A stretch of DNA of 40,711 nt from Verrucomicrobiota bacterium (GTDB lineage Bacteria > Verrucomicrobiota > Verrucomicrobiia > Chthoniobacterales > SZAS-18), in the NCBI GenBank assembly GCA_018240025.1, contig JAFEGM010000088.1, forward strand, positions 1,808-42,518. Direction: 5' to 3'. The notes below the pieces were generated by a model, which saw nothing but the letters and a program-made list of their open reading frames with translations, was not told where the DNA came from and did no database searches. Shown here one piece after another: positions 1-7,036 of this stretch (position 1 is the first letter of the stretch; each line of letters opens with the position of its first letter). The position numbers were made by a program, and so were the translations under genes.

Positions 1-1
1 C

Positions 2-304
2 GTCGGCGGCGGCGCGACCAAGGATCAGGTCACGGCGGCCTTCAAGATCATCCTGGCCGATCCGCACGTGAAGGGGATCCTGGTCAACATCTTCGGCGGC
101 ATCATGGACTGCAACGTCATCGCCACCGGCATCGTGGCCGCCGCCCGCGAGGTCGGCCTGCAGATCCCGCTGGTCGTCCGCCTCGAGGGCAACAACGTCG
201 CCGCCGGCAAGGCCACACTGGCCGAGAGCAATCTCGCGCTGCAGAGCGCGAATGACCTCAAGGACGCGGCGTTCAAGGTGGTGGCGGCGGTGAAGGCCGC
301 TTGA
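2..304 (+). CDS. sucC: Succinyl-CoA ligase (ADP-forming) beta subunit, C-terminal part
   Basis: The gene enters from the left edge, and 100 C-terminal residues are visible. SucC forms succinyl-CoA synthetase of the TCA cycle with SucD, coupling succinyl-CoA hydrolysis to nucleotide triphosphate synthesis in the cytoplasm. The visible part holds the hallmark C-terminal CoA-ligase segment: GILVNIFGGIMDCNVIATGI followed by VVRLEGNNVAAGK, matching the E. coli FGGIVRCDLIADGI...VVRLEGNN region. The TGA stop at 302-304 lies at the very edge of a TCGAA-rich inverted repeat. The partner gene sucD is not adjacent as is usual: the repeat and a VOC-family gene lie between them on the same strand. Confidence 0.95.
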   Translation, partial: VGGGATKDQVTAAFKIILADPHVKGILVNIFGGIMDCNVIATGIVAAAREVGLQIPLVVRLEGNNVAAGKATLAESNLALQSANDLKDAAFKVVAAVKAA

Positions 305-469
305 GAAAACTCGAAGTTCGAAACTCGAAACTCGAAGGAAACTCGAAGTTCGAAGTTCAAGATTCCTGCGCCTACGCTTCTCTCCACTTTACGACGCCAC
401 ACCGGGACCTTCGGGTTTCGACCTTCGAGTTTCCTTCGAGTTTCGAATTTCGATCTTCGAGTTTTTCCC
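304..469. repeat. TCGAA-type intergenic inverted repeat, copy A1
   Basis: The space between the sucC stop and the VOC start is filled by a long inverted repeat. The left arm (about 304-365) is built from AAACTCGAAG/TTCGAAACTCGAA units. The right arm (about 408-469) is its near-complement, ending CTTCGAGTTTTTCCC five bases before the ATG at 475. The loop is about 42 bases. When the arms are aligned, most positions over about 55 bp pair. Related copies lie at 13911-14132 and 18341-18640, also between co-directional genes. A role in mRNA processing, or in setting SucC:SucD stoichiometry, is possible but only inferred. Confidence 0.85.
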
Positions 470-474
470 AACCG

Positions 475-852
475 ATGAAAATCGTCGAATTCGCCTTCAC
501 CGGCTACCCGGTCACCGACCTGGAGCGGGCGCGGAAGTTCTATGAGGGCGTACTCGGGCTGAAGCTGGCCAACATTTGGCCGATGGGCCCGGACAAGGCG
601 TGGGTGGAGTACGAGGTCGGCCCGCACGTGCTCGCCATCACCAACGTGGCGGACGAATGGAAGCCGCATCGGAGCGGCCCGGCGCTGGCTTTCGAAGTCG
701 AGGACTACGACACCGCGATCGCCGAACTGAAGGCTGCCGGCGCGACGGTCTATCTCGACACGGTCAACACCGGGGTCTGCCACTTCGCCGTCATCTCCGA
801 TCCCGACGGCAACTCCTTCATGATCCACAAGCGCAATCCCGACCGCTGTTAG
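475..852 (+). CDS. VOC (glyoxalase/bleomycin-resistance) family protein
   Basis: A 125-residue protein with one vicinal-oxygen-chelate fold built from two beta-alpha-beta-beta-beta modules. The first starts at FAFTGYPVTDLERARKFYEG (residues 6-25) and the second at ALAFEVEDYDTAIAELKAAG (about 70-89), closing with FAVISDPDGNSFMIHKR (about 104-120). The length is typical of single-domain VOC proteins. The substrate cannot be read from sequence; glyoxalase I, dioxygenase and resistance-protein relatives share this architecture. The ATG at 475 is chosen because the fold begins there; an open frame further upstream only translates the repeat. It sits between sucC and sucD on the same strand, 45 bp before sucD, so co-transcription is likely. 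Confidence 0.85.
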   Translation: MKIVEFAFTGYPVTDLERARKFYEGVLGLKLANIWPMGPDKAWVEYEVGPHVLAITNVADEWKPHRSGPALAFEVEDYDTAIAELKAAGATVYLDTVNTGVCHFAVISDPDGNSFMIHKRNPDRC

Positions 853-897
853 GCCGCAGCCCTCCTCCCTTTCCCTCCGCTTTCCTCCCTCTCTCCC

Positions 898-1803
898 ATG
901 TCCATCCTGGTCGATTCTTCCTCCCGCATTCTCGTGCAAGGCATCACGGGCGACTTCGGCTCGCGCCACGCCAAGCTCTCGCTCGACTACGGCACACACG
1001 TCGTGGCCGGCGTCACGCCCGGCAAGGGCGGCCAGTTCTTCGAGCACGGCTCGCACCGGGTGCCGATCTTCGACACGGTGGCCGAGGCGGCCCGCGAGAC
1101 GGGTGCGACGGTCAGCGTGATCTTCGTCCCGCCGCCCTTCGCGGCCGATGGCATCCTGGAAGCAGTCGATGCCGATTTGGACCTCGCGGTCGCCATTACC
1201 GAGGGCATCCCGGTCAACGACATGGTCAAGGTCAAGGCCGCCATGAAGGGCCGCAAGACGCGGCTGATCGGCCCGAATTGTCCCGGCCTCGTCACCCCTG
1301 GCAGCGGCGAGCATTCGCACGGCGGCTGCCGCATCGGCATCGCCCCGGGTTACATCCATAAGAAGGGCAATGTCGGCGTCGTCAGCCGCAGCGGCACGCT
1401 CACCTACGAGGCGGTCTGGCAGCTCACCTGCCGCGGCTACGGCCAGAGCACCTGCGTCGGCATCGGTGGCGATCCGGTCAACGGCACGTCGCACCTCGAC
1501 GTGATGAAGATGTTCAACGAGGACCCTGAAACCGAGGCCATCATCATGATCGGCGAGATCGGCGGCGACGCCGAGGAGACCGCCGCCGCCTGGGTGAAGG
1601 AGCACTGCAAGAAGCCGGTGGCCGCGTTCATCGCCGGCGCCACCGCGCCTCCGGGCCGCCGCATGGGCCACGCTGGCGCCATCGTCAGCGGCGGCAAAGG
1701 CACCGCGCAGGGCAAGATCGAGGCCCTCAAGGCCGCCAACATCGCCGTGGCCGAGACGCCCTCGGACATGGCCGATGTACTGATCAAGCGCTGGAAGGGC
1801 TGA
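898..1803 (+). CDS. sucD: Succinyl-CoA ligase (ADP-forming) alpha subunit
   Basis: A 301-residue SucD, close to the family norm of about 290. It binds CoA and carries the phosphohistidine intermediate of the succinyl-CoA synthetase reaction. Visible are the N-terminal CoA-binding Rossmann segment (ILVQGITGDFGSRHA, 11-25), IGPNCPGLVTPG (124-135), VSRSGTLTYEAV (162-173) and the active-site loop GRRMGHAGAIVSGG, with the phospho-accepting His at about 258. Compared with E. coli SucD (TPGECKIGIQPG), it has a small His/Gly-containing insertion (SGEHSHG) at about 136-142. No Shine-Dalgarno is present; the 45-bp leader is a C/T-rich tract. The next gene on the opposite strand ends only 8 bp downstream. 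Confidence 0.97.
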   Translation: MSILVDSSSRILVQGITGDFGSRHAKLSLDYGTHVVAGVTPGKGGQFFEHGSHRVPIFDTVAEAARETGATVSVIFVPPPFAADGILEAVDADLDLAVAITEGIPVNDMVKVKAAMKGRKTRLIGPNCPGLVTPGSGEHSHGGCRIGIAPGYIHKKGNVGVVSRSGTLTYEAVWQLTCRGYGQSTCVGIGGDPVNGTSHLDVMKMFNEDPETEAIIMIGEIGGDAEETAAAWVKEHCKKPVAAFIAGATAPPGRRMGHAGAIVSGGKGTAQGKIEALKAANIAVAETPSDMADVLIKRWKG

Positions 1804-1811
1804 GCCTGCGG

Positions 1812-2291
1812 TCAGTCGCCCGCCCGCGGCTGCCGCGGCACGGGGATGTCGAAGTGGAATACGTCCTCGAGGTTGCCGAGCTTCGAGTAGAGCTCGATGG
1901 CCGGCTGGTCCTCCGGGTTCTTGTCCGCCTGGACGTAGAGCACGTGGGCGCCGCGCTCGGCGCCGATCGCCTGCAGGCGCTCGATGAGCGCCGTCGCGAC
2001 GCCTCGGCGCCGCCGTGACCCGGCAACCGCCAGGTCGTAGAGGTAGATCTCGCTGCGCTCCTGCTCGAATTTGGGCAGTTCGTACGCCGCCAGCGCGCCG
2101 ATCACCTCATCGTCCTCGACCGCGGCCAGGGCGATGAAGCCGGGATTCCGCAGGAGATTTTGCAGGTAGCCTGGGGAGGGCGGGTGACTGCCATAGTTTT
2201 CCGGGTCCGCGAACACCGTCCCGAACAATCCGTTGATCGCCTGCAGCAGCGGAACATCGGTTTCGGCGAGGTGGACGATTTGGCAGCGCAT
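1812..2291 (-). CDS. GNAT acetyltransferase, AAC(3)-I (aminoglycoside 3-N-acetyltransferase) like
   Basis: A 159-residue GNAT enzyme. It resembles the AAC(3)-I gentamicin acetyltransferases along its whole length: FIALAA, GALAAYELPKFEQERSEIY, YDLAV, RRRGVATALI (the acetyl-CoA pyrophosphate loop), YVQAD and a terminal HFDI all match that family in order. AAC(3)-I enzymes transfer acetyl from acetyl-CoA to the 3-amino group of 2-deoxystreptamine drugs. In an environmental chromosome the native substrate may differ. It lies 133 bp downstream of a deaminase gene on the same strand and could share its transcript. There are no integron attC-like sites or mobile genes nearby, so it looks like a resident gene. 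The family is certain; the drug specificity is inferred. Confidence 0.88.
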   Translation of the reverse strand: MRCQIVHLAETDVPLLQAINGLFGTVFADPENYGSHPPSPGYLQNLLRNPGFIALAAVEDDEVIGALAAYELPKFEQERSEIYLYDLAVAGSRRRRGVATALIERLQAIGAERGAHVLYVQADKNPEDQPAIELYSKLGNLEDVFHFDIPVPRQPRAGD

Positions 2292-2424
2292 GACAGAGGC
2301 TCGAGGGGTGGCTCAAACCGACGCCCCGCGGATCCGCTCACGCAAGCATTGGCCTGGACCAACGAGCAACCCTCGCGGGTTCGCTTCACACCTTCTCCGC
2401 TTCGCCGTGCGCGCCTGGCCCGGC

Positions 2425-2874
2425 TCAGACGCCGATGTCCTCGTTCCAGAGCGTCGGCTCCTCCTTGATGAAATCGGCCATCATCTGGACGCATTCGTCG
2501 AGATCCAGGTCGATCACCTCGATGCCATGCGCCCGCATGAACTCGGGTCCGCCCGGGAAGTTGCGGCTCTCGCCGACGATGACCTTGGCGATGCCGAACT
2601 GCACCGCGGCGCCCGAGCAGAGGTAGCAGGGCATGAGCGTCGAGTAGAGCGTGGCACCGCGGAAGTTCCCGGGAATGCGGCCGGCATTGCGCAGACAGTC
2701 GATCTCCGCGTGGGTGATGGGGTCGCCGTCCTGGACGCGCTGGTTGTGGCCGCGGGCGATGACCTTTCCGTCCCGCACCAGCGAACTGCCGATGGGAATG
2801 CCGCCCTCGCGGCGACCTTGGCGGGCTTCTTCGATGGCGGCACGCATGCCTTCGTCAATGGGGGGCTGGCTCAT
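2425..2874 (-). CDS. Cytosine deaminase (yeast Fcy1-type), CDA superfamily
   Basis: A 149-residue zinc deaminase. The catalytic signature is HAE at residues 55-57 (zinc His and proton-shuttle Glu) with PCYLC at 82-86 (two zinc cysteines). The region after it (GIAKVIVGESRNF) and the C-terminus (ADFIKEEPTLWNEDIGV) match the Fcy1-type cytosine deaminases, whose C-terminus ends similarly in WFEDIGE. This favours cytosine to uracil deamination in pyrimidine salvage over tRNA adenosine or guanine deamination. The start at 2874 gives the normal family length. It is followed on the same strand by the AAC(3)-I-like gene, and is divergent from the acyl-CoA dehydrogenase gene with a 172-bp gap. Confidence 0.88.
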   Translation of the reverse strand: MSQPPIDEGMRAAIEEARQGRREGGIPIGSSLVRDGKVIARGHNQRVQDGDPITHAEIDCLRNAGRIPGNFRGATLYSTLMPCYLCSGAAVQFGIAKVIVGESRNFPGGPEFMRAHGIEVIDLDLDECVQMMADFIKEEPTLWNEDIGV

Positions 2875-3001
2875 GGGAATGGATCGTAGGTCGAACTGTG
2901 CCGGACCCTACCGGATGGCGCTGGGATTTGGCCACTACGAACCACGCCTCGGCGGTCCGACGCAGGTCCGTGCGGGCTCGGTTCGCCACCGGACGGTTTG
3001 G

Positions 3002-3010
3002 TGCTAGGAT
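3002..3010 (+). promoter_or_regulatory. Possible extended -10 promoter for the acyl-CoA dehydrogenase gene
   Basis: TGCTAGGAT matches an extended -10 box (TGn followed by TAGGAT), with a weak TTCGCC 17 bases upstream as -35. It lies 36 bp before the ATG at 3047 in a region with no other coding signal. A similar TGCTACAGG sits before ileS. Confidence 0.4.
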
Positions 3011-3046
3011 GGGCGCCCCCTTCATCCGTCAGCTCCCCTTGCCGCC

Positions 3047-4207
3047 ATGAACTTCGAATTCAACGACGAACAGAAAGCCCTGCAGCAACTCGCCCGCCGC
3101 GTCGCCAAGGAAAAGGTCGCCCCGCGCGCAGCCGAACTCGACGAGACCGGCATCTATCCGGAAGACATCTTCGCCGTCTTCCGCGAGACCGGCCTGCTCG
3201 GCACCGGCATCCCGGTGGAATACGAGGGCAGCGGTCTGGGCATCGTCGGCCTGGCCATCGCGGTCGAGGAAGTGGCCAAGTATTGCAACTCCTGCGCGCT
3301 GATGCTGCTGCTCACCCGCCTGGGCACCTCGGCCATTCTCTACGGGGGCACAGAAGAGCAGAAGCGGAAGTATCTGCCGGCGGTCGCCACCGGGGCCATG
3401 CGCAGCGCCTTTGCGCTGACCGAACCGGGCGCGGGCAGCGACAGCGGTCAGATCCGCACCACTGCGGTGCGCGACGGCGACCACTACATTCTCAACGGCA
3501 CGAAGCAGTGGATCAGCGGCGCGACCGTGGCCGACTTCTTCGTGGTCGCGACCAAGACCCGCCCCGATGCCGGCAACAAGGGTTTCTCGGTTTTCATCGT
3601 CGAGAAAGACACGCCCGGCTTCCGGGTCGGCAGCCACAACAAGAAGATGGGTGTGAAGGGCGTGCCCACGGCCGAGCTGATCTTCGAGAATGCCCGCGTC
3701 CCCGCCGCCAACCTGCTCGGGACCGAGCACGAGGGCTTCAAGCTCATCATGGCCAATCTGAACAGCCTGCGCCCCGTCGTAGCCGCGCGCGGCCTGGGCA
3801 CCGCCGAGGGCTGCCTGGCCTACGCCATTCAATACGCCAAGGAACGCGAGACCTTCGGCAAGAAGATCATCCAGCACCAGGCGATCGGCTTCTCGCTGGC
3901 AGAGATCGCGATGCAGGTCGAGGCCGTCCGACTCCTCACCTACAAGGCCGCCAGCATGGTCGACGCCGGTCAGTACGGGAAAAAGGCCGCGCCCTACTTC
4001 TCGATGGCCAAGGCACTGGCCTCCGAACTCGCCAACAAAGCCGCCTACGACTGCCTGCAGGTCATGGGCAGCTACGGCTACAGCTCGGAGTATCCGATGG
4101 AGCGCTACTACCGGGACGCCCGCCAGCTCACGATCGTGGAAGGCACCAGCCAGATTCAGCGCCTGATCATCTCGAACGCCCTGATCGACGGCGACCTCGC
4201 GTATTAG
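3047..4207 (+). CDS. Acyl-CoA dehydrogenase (short-chain / butyryl-CoA type)
   Basis: A 386-residue FAD enzyme of the length and layout of short-chain acyl-CoA dehydrogenases, which oxidise acyl-CoA to trans-2-enoyl-CoA and pass electrons to ETF. The N-terminal helical domain (FNDEQKALQQLARRVAKEKV) is followed by the FAD/substrate loop FALTEPGAGSDSGQI, the beta domain, and the C-terminal helical domain with YRDARQLTIVEGTSQIQR. The Glu of VEGTSQIQ (about residue 365) matches the catalytic base of the SCAD/butyryl group. The substrate could also be a branched or glutaryl-like acyl-CoA. It stands alone with no ETF genes beside it, and the stop codon abuts heptamer repeat B1. The leader before ATG 3047 is C-rich without a Shine-Dalgarno. 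Confidence 0.95.
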   Translation: MNFEFNDEQKALQQLARRVAKEKVAPRAAELDETGIYPEDIFAVFRETGLLGTGIPVEYEGSGLGIVGLAIAVEEVAKYCNSCALMLLLTRLGTSAILYGGTEEQKRKYLPAVATGAMRSAFALTEPGAGSDSGQIRTTAVRDGDHYILNGTKQWISGATVADFFVVATKTRPDAGNKGFSVFIVEKDTPGFRVGSHNKKMGVKGVPTAELIFENARVPAANLLGTEHEGFKLIMANLNSLRPVVAARGLGTAEGCLAYAIQYAKERETFGKKIIQHQAIGFSLAEIAMQVEAVRLLTYKAASMVDAGQYGKKAAPYFSMAKALASELANKAAYDCLQVMGSYGYSSEYPMERYYRDARQLTIVEGTSQIQRLIISNALIDGDLAY

Positions 4208-4335
4208 ACCTCGCTGAGCCTCGCCGAGGCTCGGCATAGGCGATAGGCAATAGGCTATAGGCAATAGGGGGACGTGCGTCTTCGGCCTATCGACTATTGC
4301 CTATCGACTATCGCCTATGCCGAGCCTAAGCGAGG
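4208..4335. repeat. Heptamer (GATAGGC) intergenic inverted repeat, copy B1
   Basis: It begins directly after the TAG of the acyl-CoA dehydrogenase and fills the convergent gap. The outer end holds a 17-bp palindrome (GAGCCTCGCCGAGGCTC). Next come CGGCATAGGC and ATAGGCG/ATAGGCA/ATAGGCT heptamers to about 4270, a short loop (GGGACGTGCGTCTT), and the complementary arm of GCCTATCGACTATTGCC type ending GCCGAGCCTAAGCGAGG at 4335. The right arm runs 35 bp into the kinase gene and encodes its last 11 residues including the stop. Confidence 0.9.
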
Positions 4336-5221
4336 CCAGCGCGGCCAGCAGTGCGGCGGCAGAGGGGTGGCGATCGGCGGGAGCCTCGGACAAGGCGCGG
4401 CGGATGATGGGCTCCCAGGCCGGCGGCAGCGGGCGCAGCACGCGCTCGGCCGGGGCGGGGGGCTGGCCGGTCAGCATCTCGAAGAGCACGGCGCCGAGGC
4501 CGAAGACGTCGGTGGCGGGCGTCGCGCGCTGGCCGTGGATCTGCTCGGGCGCCATGTAGGCGGGGGTGCCGATGCGGGTCCAGGTGGCGCCGCCGGCGCC
4601 GTCGGGATCGAGCAGGCGGGCCACACCGAAATCGGACACATACGGATTCCCCTGATCGTCGAGCAGGATGTTGCCGGGCTTCAGGTCGCGGTGCAGCACG
4701 CCCTGGGAATGGGCGTGTTCGACGGCCTCACAGATGGCGACCCCGATCTCGAAGACGCGGGCCGGGGCCAGGGGACCTTCCTCGGCGAGGCGCGTAGCGA
4801 GCGTGCCGCCGGCAGCGAGCGTCAGGGCAAAATAGGGCATGCCGTCCTGCTCGCCGACGTCGAGCACGGGCAGGATGTGCGGATGCCGCAGGGTGGCGGT
4901 CAGGCGCATTTCCTGATCGAACCGGCGACGCAGGGCGGCATCGCGCAGCAGGCCCGGCCGGAGCATCTTCAGCGCGACTTCCTGTTCGCCGCGACGCGCG
5001 CGATAGACCACCGCAGTGGCCCCGCGGCCGAGGACTTCGCCGAGGGTCCAGCCGCCGACCACCCGGCCGGAATCCTCGCCTTCCTGACCGACGCCGGCGT
5101 CTTCGTTGGCGGCATCGAACCAGGCCAGATCGAGCAGGCACTGGCGGCAAACCGCGTCGTCCCCCATGGGCGCGCCGCAGGTGGCGCAGGGGATCGTAGT
5201 GGCGGCGTGGCCGGCGGGCAT
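4301..5221 (-). CDS. Hanks-type Ser/Thr protein kinase, short, with N-terminal zinc ribbon
   Basis: A 306-residue soluble kinase. The N-terminus carries C12-x2-C15 and C25-x2-C28, a zinc-ribbon-like motif. The kinase domain starts near residue 58 (GWTLGEVLGRGATAVVYRA), with the ATP lysine at K85, HRDLKPGN (177-184), DFG (197-199) and APE (224-226), so the catalytic residues are complete. No membrane segment or sensor domain follows. The protein ends straight after the kinase domain with ASLRLGIGDSR, which is translated from heptamer element B1, so the gene may have been shortened when the element arrived. It lies 13 bp downstream of an ECF sigma gene on the same strand. ECF/kinase pairs of this type are common in Planctomycetes and Verrucomicrobia, which suggests phosphorylation-controlled sigma activity (inference). 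Confidence 0.92.
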   Translation of the reverse strand: MPAGHAATTIPCATCGAPMGDDAVCRQCLLDLAWFDAANEDAGVGQEGEDSGRVVGGWTLGEVLGRGATAVVYRARRGEQEVALKMLRPGLLRDAALRRRFDQEMRLTATLRHPHILPVLDVGEQDGMPYFALTLAAGGTLATRLAEEGPLAPARVFEIGVAICEAVEHAHSQGVLHRDLKPGNILLDDQGNPYVSDFGVARLLDPDGAGGATWTRIGTPAYMAPEQIHGQRATPATDVFGLGAVLFEMLTGQPPAPAERVLRPLPPAWEPIIRRALSEAPADRHPSAAALLAALASLRLGIGDSR

Positions 5222-5234
5222 GGGCGTGTCGGAA

Positions 5235-5939
5235 TTACGAGGCCAGGGCCTTGCGCAGATGCTGCAACTCCTCCTCGATCTCGTGAGGATCCTCGACCGT
5301 GGCCGCCACTTCCTCGCGCAGCAGGCGGCGGAATTCCGTGCGCAGACGATGCACCTTCACCTTCAGGGTCTCGCGCGAAACACCCAGAGCGTCGGCCACA
5401 GCCTGCCGATTTGCGTCCGCTCCTTCCTGGCTGAGAAACTGGCGCAGCAGGTCGAACTCGCGCTTGCTGTCGGCGTCCTGTCGGTCGGCGGCGAGACGCT
5501 TCTCCACCTGGGAAATGAGGGCCTGGGCCCACTCGCGATCGAACGAAGCCACCGCATCCCCCCCGGTCTGGAGGCGCGCATCGACCTCGGCCAGGACGGT
5601 GTCGTCGAAGGCCAGCACCACGTTGGCGCCGCCGCGCTTCAGCGTCTTGGTCTTGCGGTGCTCGTTGAGCAGGAAATTGCCGAAGGCGCTGAGCAGGAAC
5701 GTGCGGAAGCGGCCGCGGGTGCGGTCGGCCCGCCGAATGGCCTTTTGGGTGATGAGCCCGGCGATGAACGACTGCACGGCGTCCTGCGCGTCGTGGTGCG
5801 GCAGGCCGCGGAAGCGGGCGTGCTGGTAGAGCGGTCGCCAATATGCACCTACCAGTTCGGCCAGCGCCGAATCCGCGCCGGGCAGCTGCGAGTCGGCCGC
5901 CCCGAGCACGAGGGTCCAGCGGGTGGTGTGAAATTCCAT
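5235..5939 (-). CDS. RNA polymerase ECF-type sigma factor (FHTTRWTLVL type)
   Basis: A 234-residue sigma factor. The opening MEFHTTRWTLVLGA is diagnostic of the ECF group found beside Ser/Thr kinases in Planctomycetes, Verrucomicrobia and Myxobacteria. Region 2 contains YWRPLYQHARFRGLPHHDAQ, DAVQSFIAGLI and RGRFRTFLLSAFGNFLLNE (about 33-92). Region 4 is ANRQAVADALGVSRETLKVKVHRLR (about 176-200), the helix-turn-helix for the -35 element. The C-terminal tail EIEEELQHLRKALAS is probably helical. It is the first gene of a two-gene unit with the kinase. No anti-sigma gene is adjacent, so control through the kinase is likely, though only inferred. The target regulon is unknown. Confidence 0.92.
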   Translation of the reverse strand: MEFHTTRWTLVLGAADSQLPGADSALAELVGAYWRPLYQHARFRGLPHHDAQDAVQSFIAGLITQKAIRRADRTRGRFRTFLLSAFGNFLLNEHRKTKTLKRGGANVVLAFDDTVLAEVDARLQTGGDAVASFDREWAQALISQVEKRLAADRQDADSKREFDLLRQFLSQEGADANRQAVADALGVSRETLKVKVHRLRTEFRRLLREEVAATVEDPHEIEEELQHLRKALAS

Positions 5940-6070
5940 GAGGTTCGGCGCTTTCGGGGAACGCGGCGGCGAGTCTAATTCCCGGCCGGCCGGAGAGAAG
6001 AGTTTTGTGCCTGCCTGCGGAACACATTTCCGCCCGCCGCCCGAATTCCGCGCAAGATCGACCTGTCGGC

Positions 6071-6100
6071 TTGACGCGGGGGCGGTCTTCAGAATATGAC
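6071..6100 (+). promoter_or_regulatory. Sigma-70-like promoter of the PEP-CTERM gene
   Basis: TTGACG at 6071-6076 and TATGAC at 6095-6100 are separated by 18 bases, 24 bp before the ATG at 6124. It is the clearest -35/-10 pair seen in the window. Confidence 0.5.
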
Positions 6101-6123
6101 CCGGGCCCGATTCGCCTCACCTC

Positions 6124-6810
6124 ATGAAGTACCTCGATTTTCGTTCCAGCACCGTGTTCGCGCTGGCCACTGGAGCCAGCTTTGCCGCCCTGCCCGCCAC
6201 GGCAGACGCCCAGATCGTCTACAGCGGCCCGGTGAGCATCCAGATCCCCGTGACCACCGCGGGCATCTACATCAACGTGGTCACCGGCGCCTCTGGAGCG
6301 ACCCCGAGCGCGGTACCGGGCTGGGACATCAATCCCTTCAGCAGCACCACCCTCAGCTGGTTCGGCACGAACACTCTGGCCCAGACGGGTTACGTCCGCG
6401 GCGGCGGCAGCTCCGCGACCCTCGTCGACAACCTCGCCTTGGGCACGATCGTCAGCGCCAGCTCGCCGGGAACTCCCAATTACGCGACCGGCCCCAACGG
6501 CGCCTCCGAGACGACGGGTGCGACCGCTTTCAACCTCAACAGCTCGAGCAACTATGTGGGGTTCCGCTTCCTCAACGAAACCACCGGCTTGGTGAATTAC
6601 GGCTGGCTGCAGGTGCAGGTGGGAGCCACGCTGAACAATGCCAGTCGCTTCATCCTCGGCTGGGCCTTCGAGACCTCGGGCGCGGGCATTGCCGTCGGCG
6701 ACACCGGTGCGGTGGCCGTTCCGGAACCCGGCACGTATCTGGCCGGCCTGGCCGCCGGAGCGATCGCGCTGCGCGCCTGGCGCCGCCGCAAGGCAGCGCA
6801 GGCGGCCTGA
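6124..6810 (+). CDS. PEP-CTERM sorting-signal secreted protein
   Basis: A 228-residue exported protein. A signal peptide spans about residues 1-29 (ending PATADA). A Ser/Thr/Gly/Asn-rich beta-type body follows, with YVGFRFLNETTGLVNYGWLQVQV near 140-165. The C-terminus from residue 199 (VPEPGTYLAGLAAGAIAL, then AWRRRK) is a textbook PEP-CTERM tripartite tail: VPEP motif, hydrophobic helix, basic end. Such tails are cut by an exosortase on the way to the cell surface or matrix; the exosortase is not in this window. The body is of a type seen in short PEP-CTERM proteins and has no enzymatic motif, so its role is unknown. A good promoter precedes it and a strong terminator follows. Confidence 0.93.
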   Translation: MKYLDFRSSTVFALATGASFAALPATADAQIVYSGPVSIQIPVTTAGIYINVVTGASGATPSAVPGWDINPFSSTTLSWFGTNTLAQTGYVRGGGSSATLVDNLALGTIVSASSPGTPNYATGPNGASETTGATAFNLNSSSNYVGFRFLNETTGLVNYGWLQVQVGATLNNASRFILGWAFETSGAGIAVGDTGAVAVPEPGTYLAGLAAGAIALRAWRRRKAAQAA

Positions 6811-6832
6811 TCCAGCCCAGACTGGTTTTCGC

Positions 6833-6864
6833 GCGGCTGACTCCCCGGGGGCAGCCGCTTTTTT
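6833..6864 (+). terminator. Rho-independent terminator after the PEP-CTERM gene
   Basis: GCGGCTG (6833-6839) pairs with CAGCCGC (6852-6858) around a loop containing CCCCGGGG, followed by six T residues (6859-6864), 23 bp after the stop codon. It is the only canonical terminator with a T tract that I found in the window. Confidence 0.9.
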
Positions 6865-6904
6865 GTGCCTTCACGCTTCAGACCACCTGCCCGCAGGGAA
6901 GGCG

Positions 6905-7036
6905 TGGTATTTGCGGATATCGAACCACAAAATTCTCAGAAAGCTCAAAGAATCGGCTCGAAGGAGATCCTTGCGTGCTCTGCGTACTTGGTGGTGATCG
7001 CCCTTCTTCCTTCCTCCTGGCGCCGTCTTCCTTCCT
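6905..7036. repeat. Degenerate CTTTGCG-type intergenic repeat (convergent gap)
   Basis: ACCACAAAATTCTCAGAAAG at about 6924-6943 and the CCTTGCGTGCTCTGCG...GGTGGT block at about 6973-6995 form a weak inverted pair resembling the modules at 37221-37442. It is followed by CTTCTTCCTTCC tracts up to the stop of the solute-binding protein gene. The copy is much decayed, so the assignment is tentative. Confidence 0.45.

Noticed and set aside
25..1671. Long minus-strand open frame opposite sucC/VOC/sucD
   Set aside because: It is Arg/Ala/Asp-rich with no family features, and is the usual antisense shadow of high-GC genes.
2292..2424. Integron attC site next to the acetyltransferase gene
   Set aside because: The 133-bp gap has no attC-like core or long imperfect palindrome, and no integrase is present.
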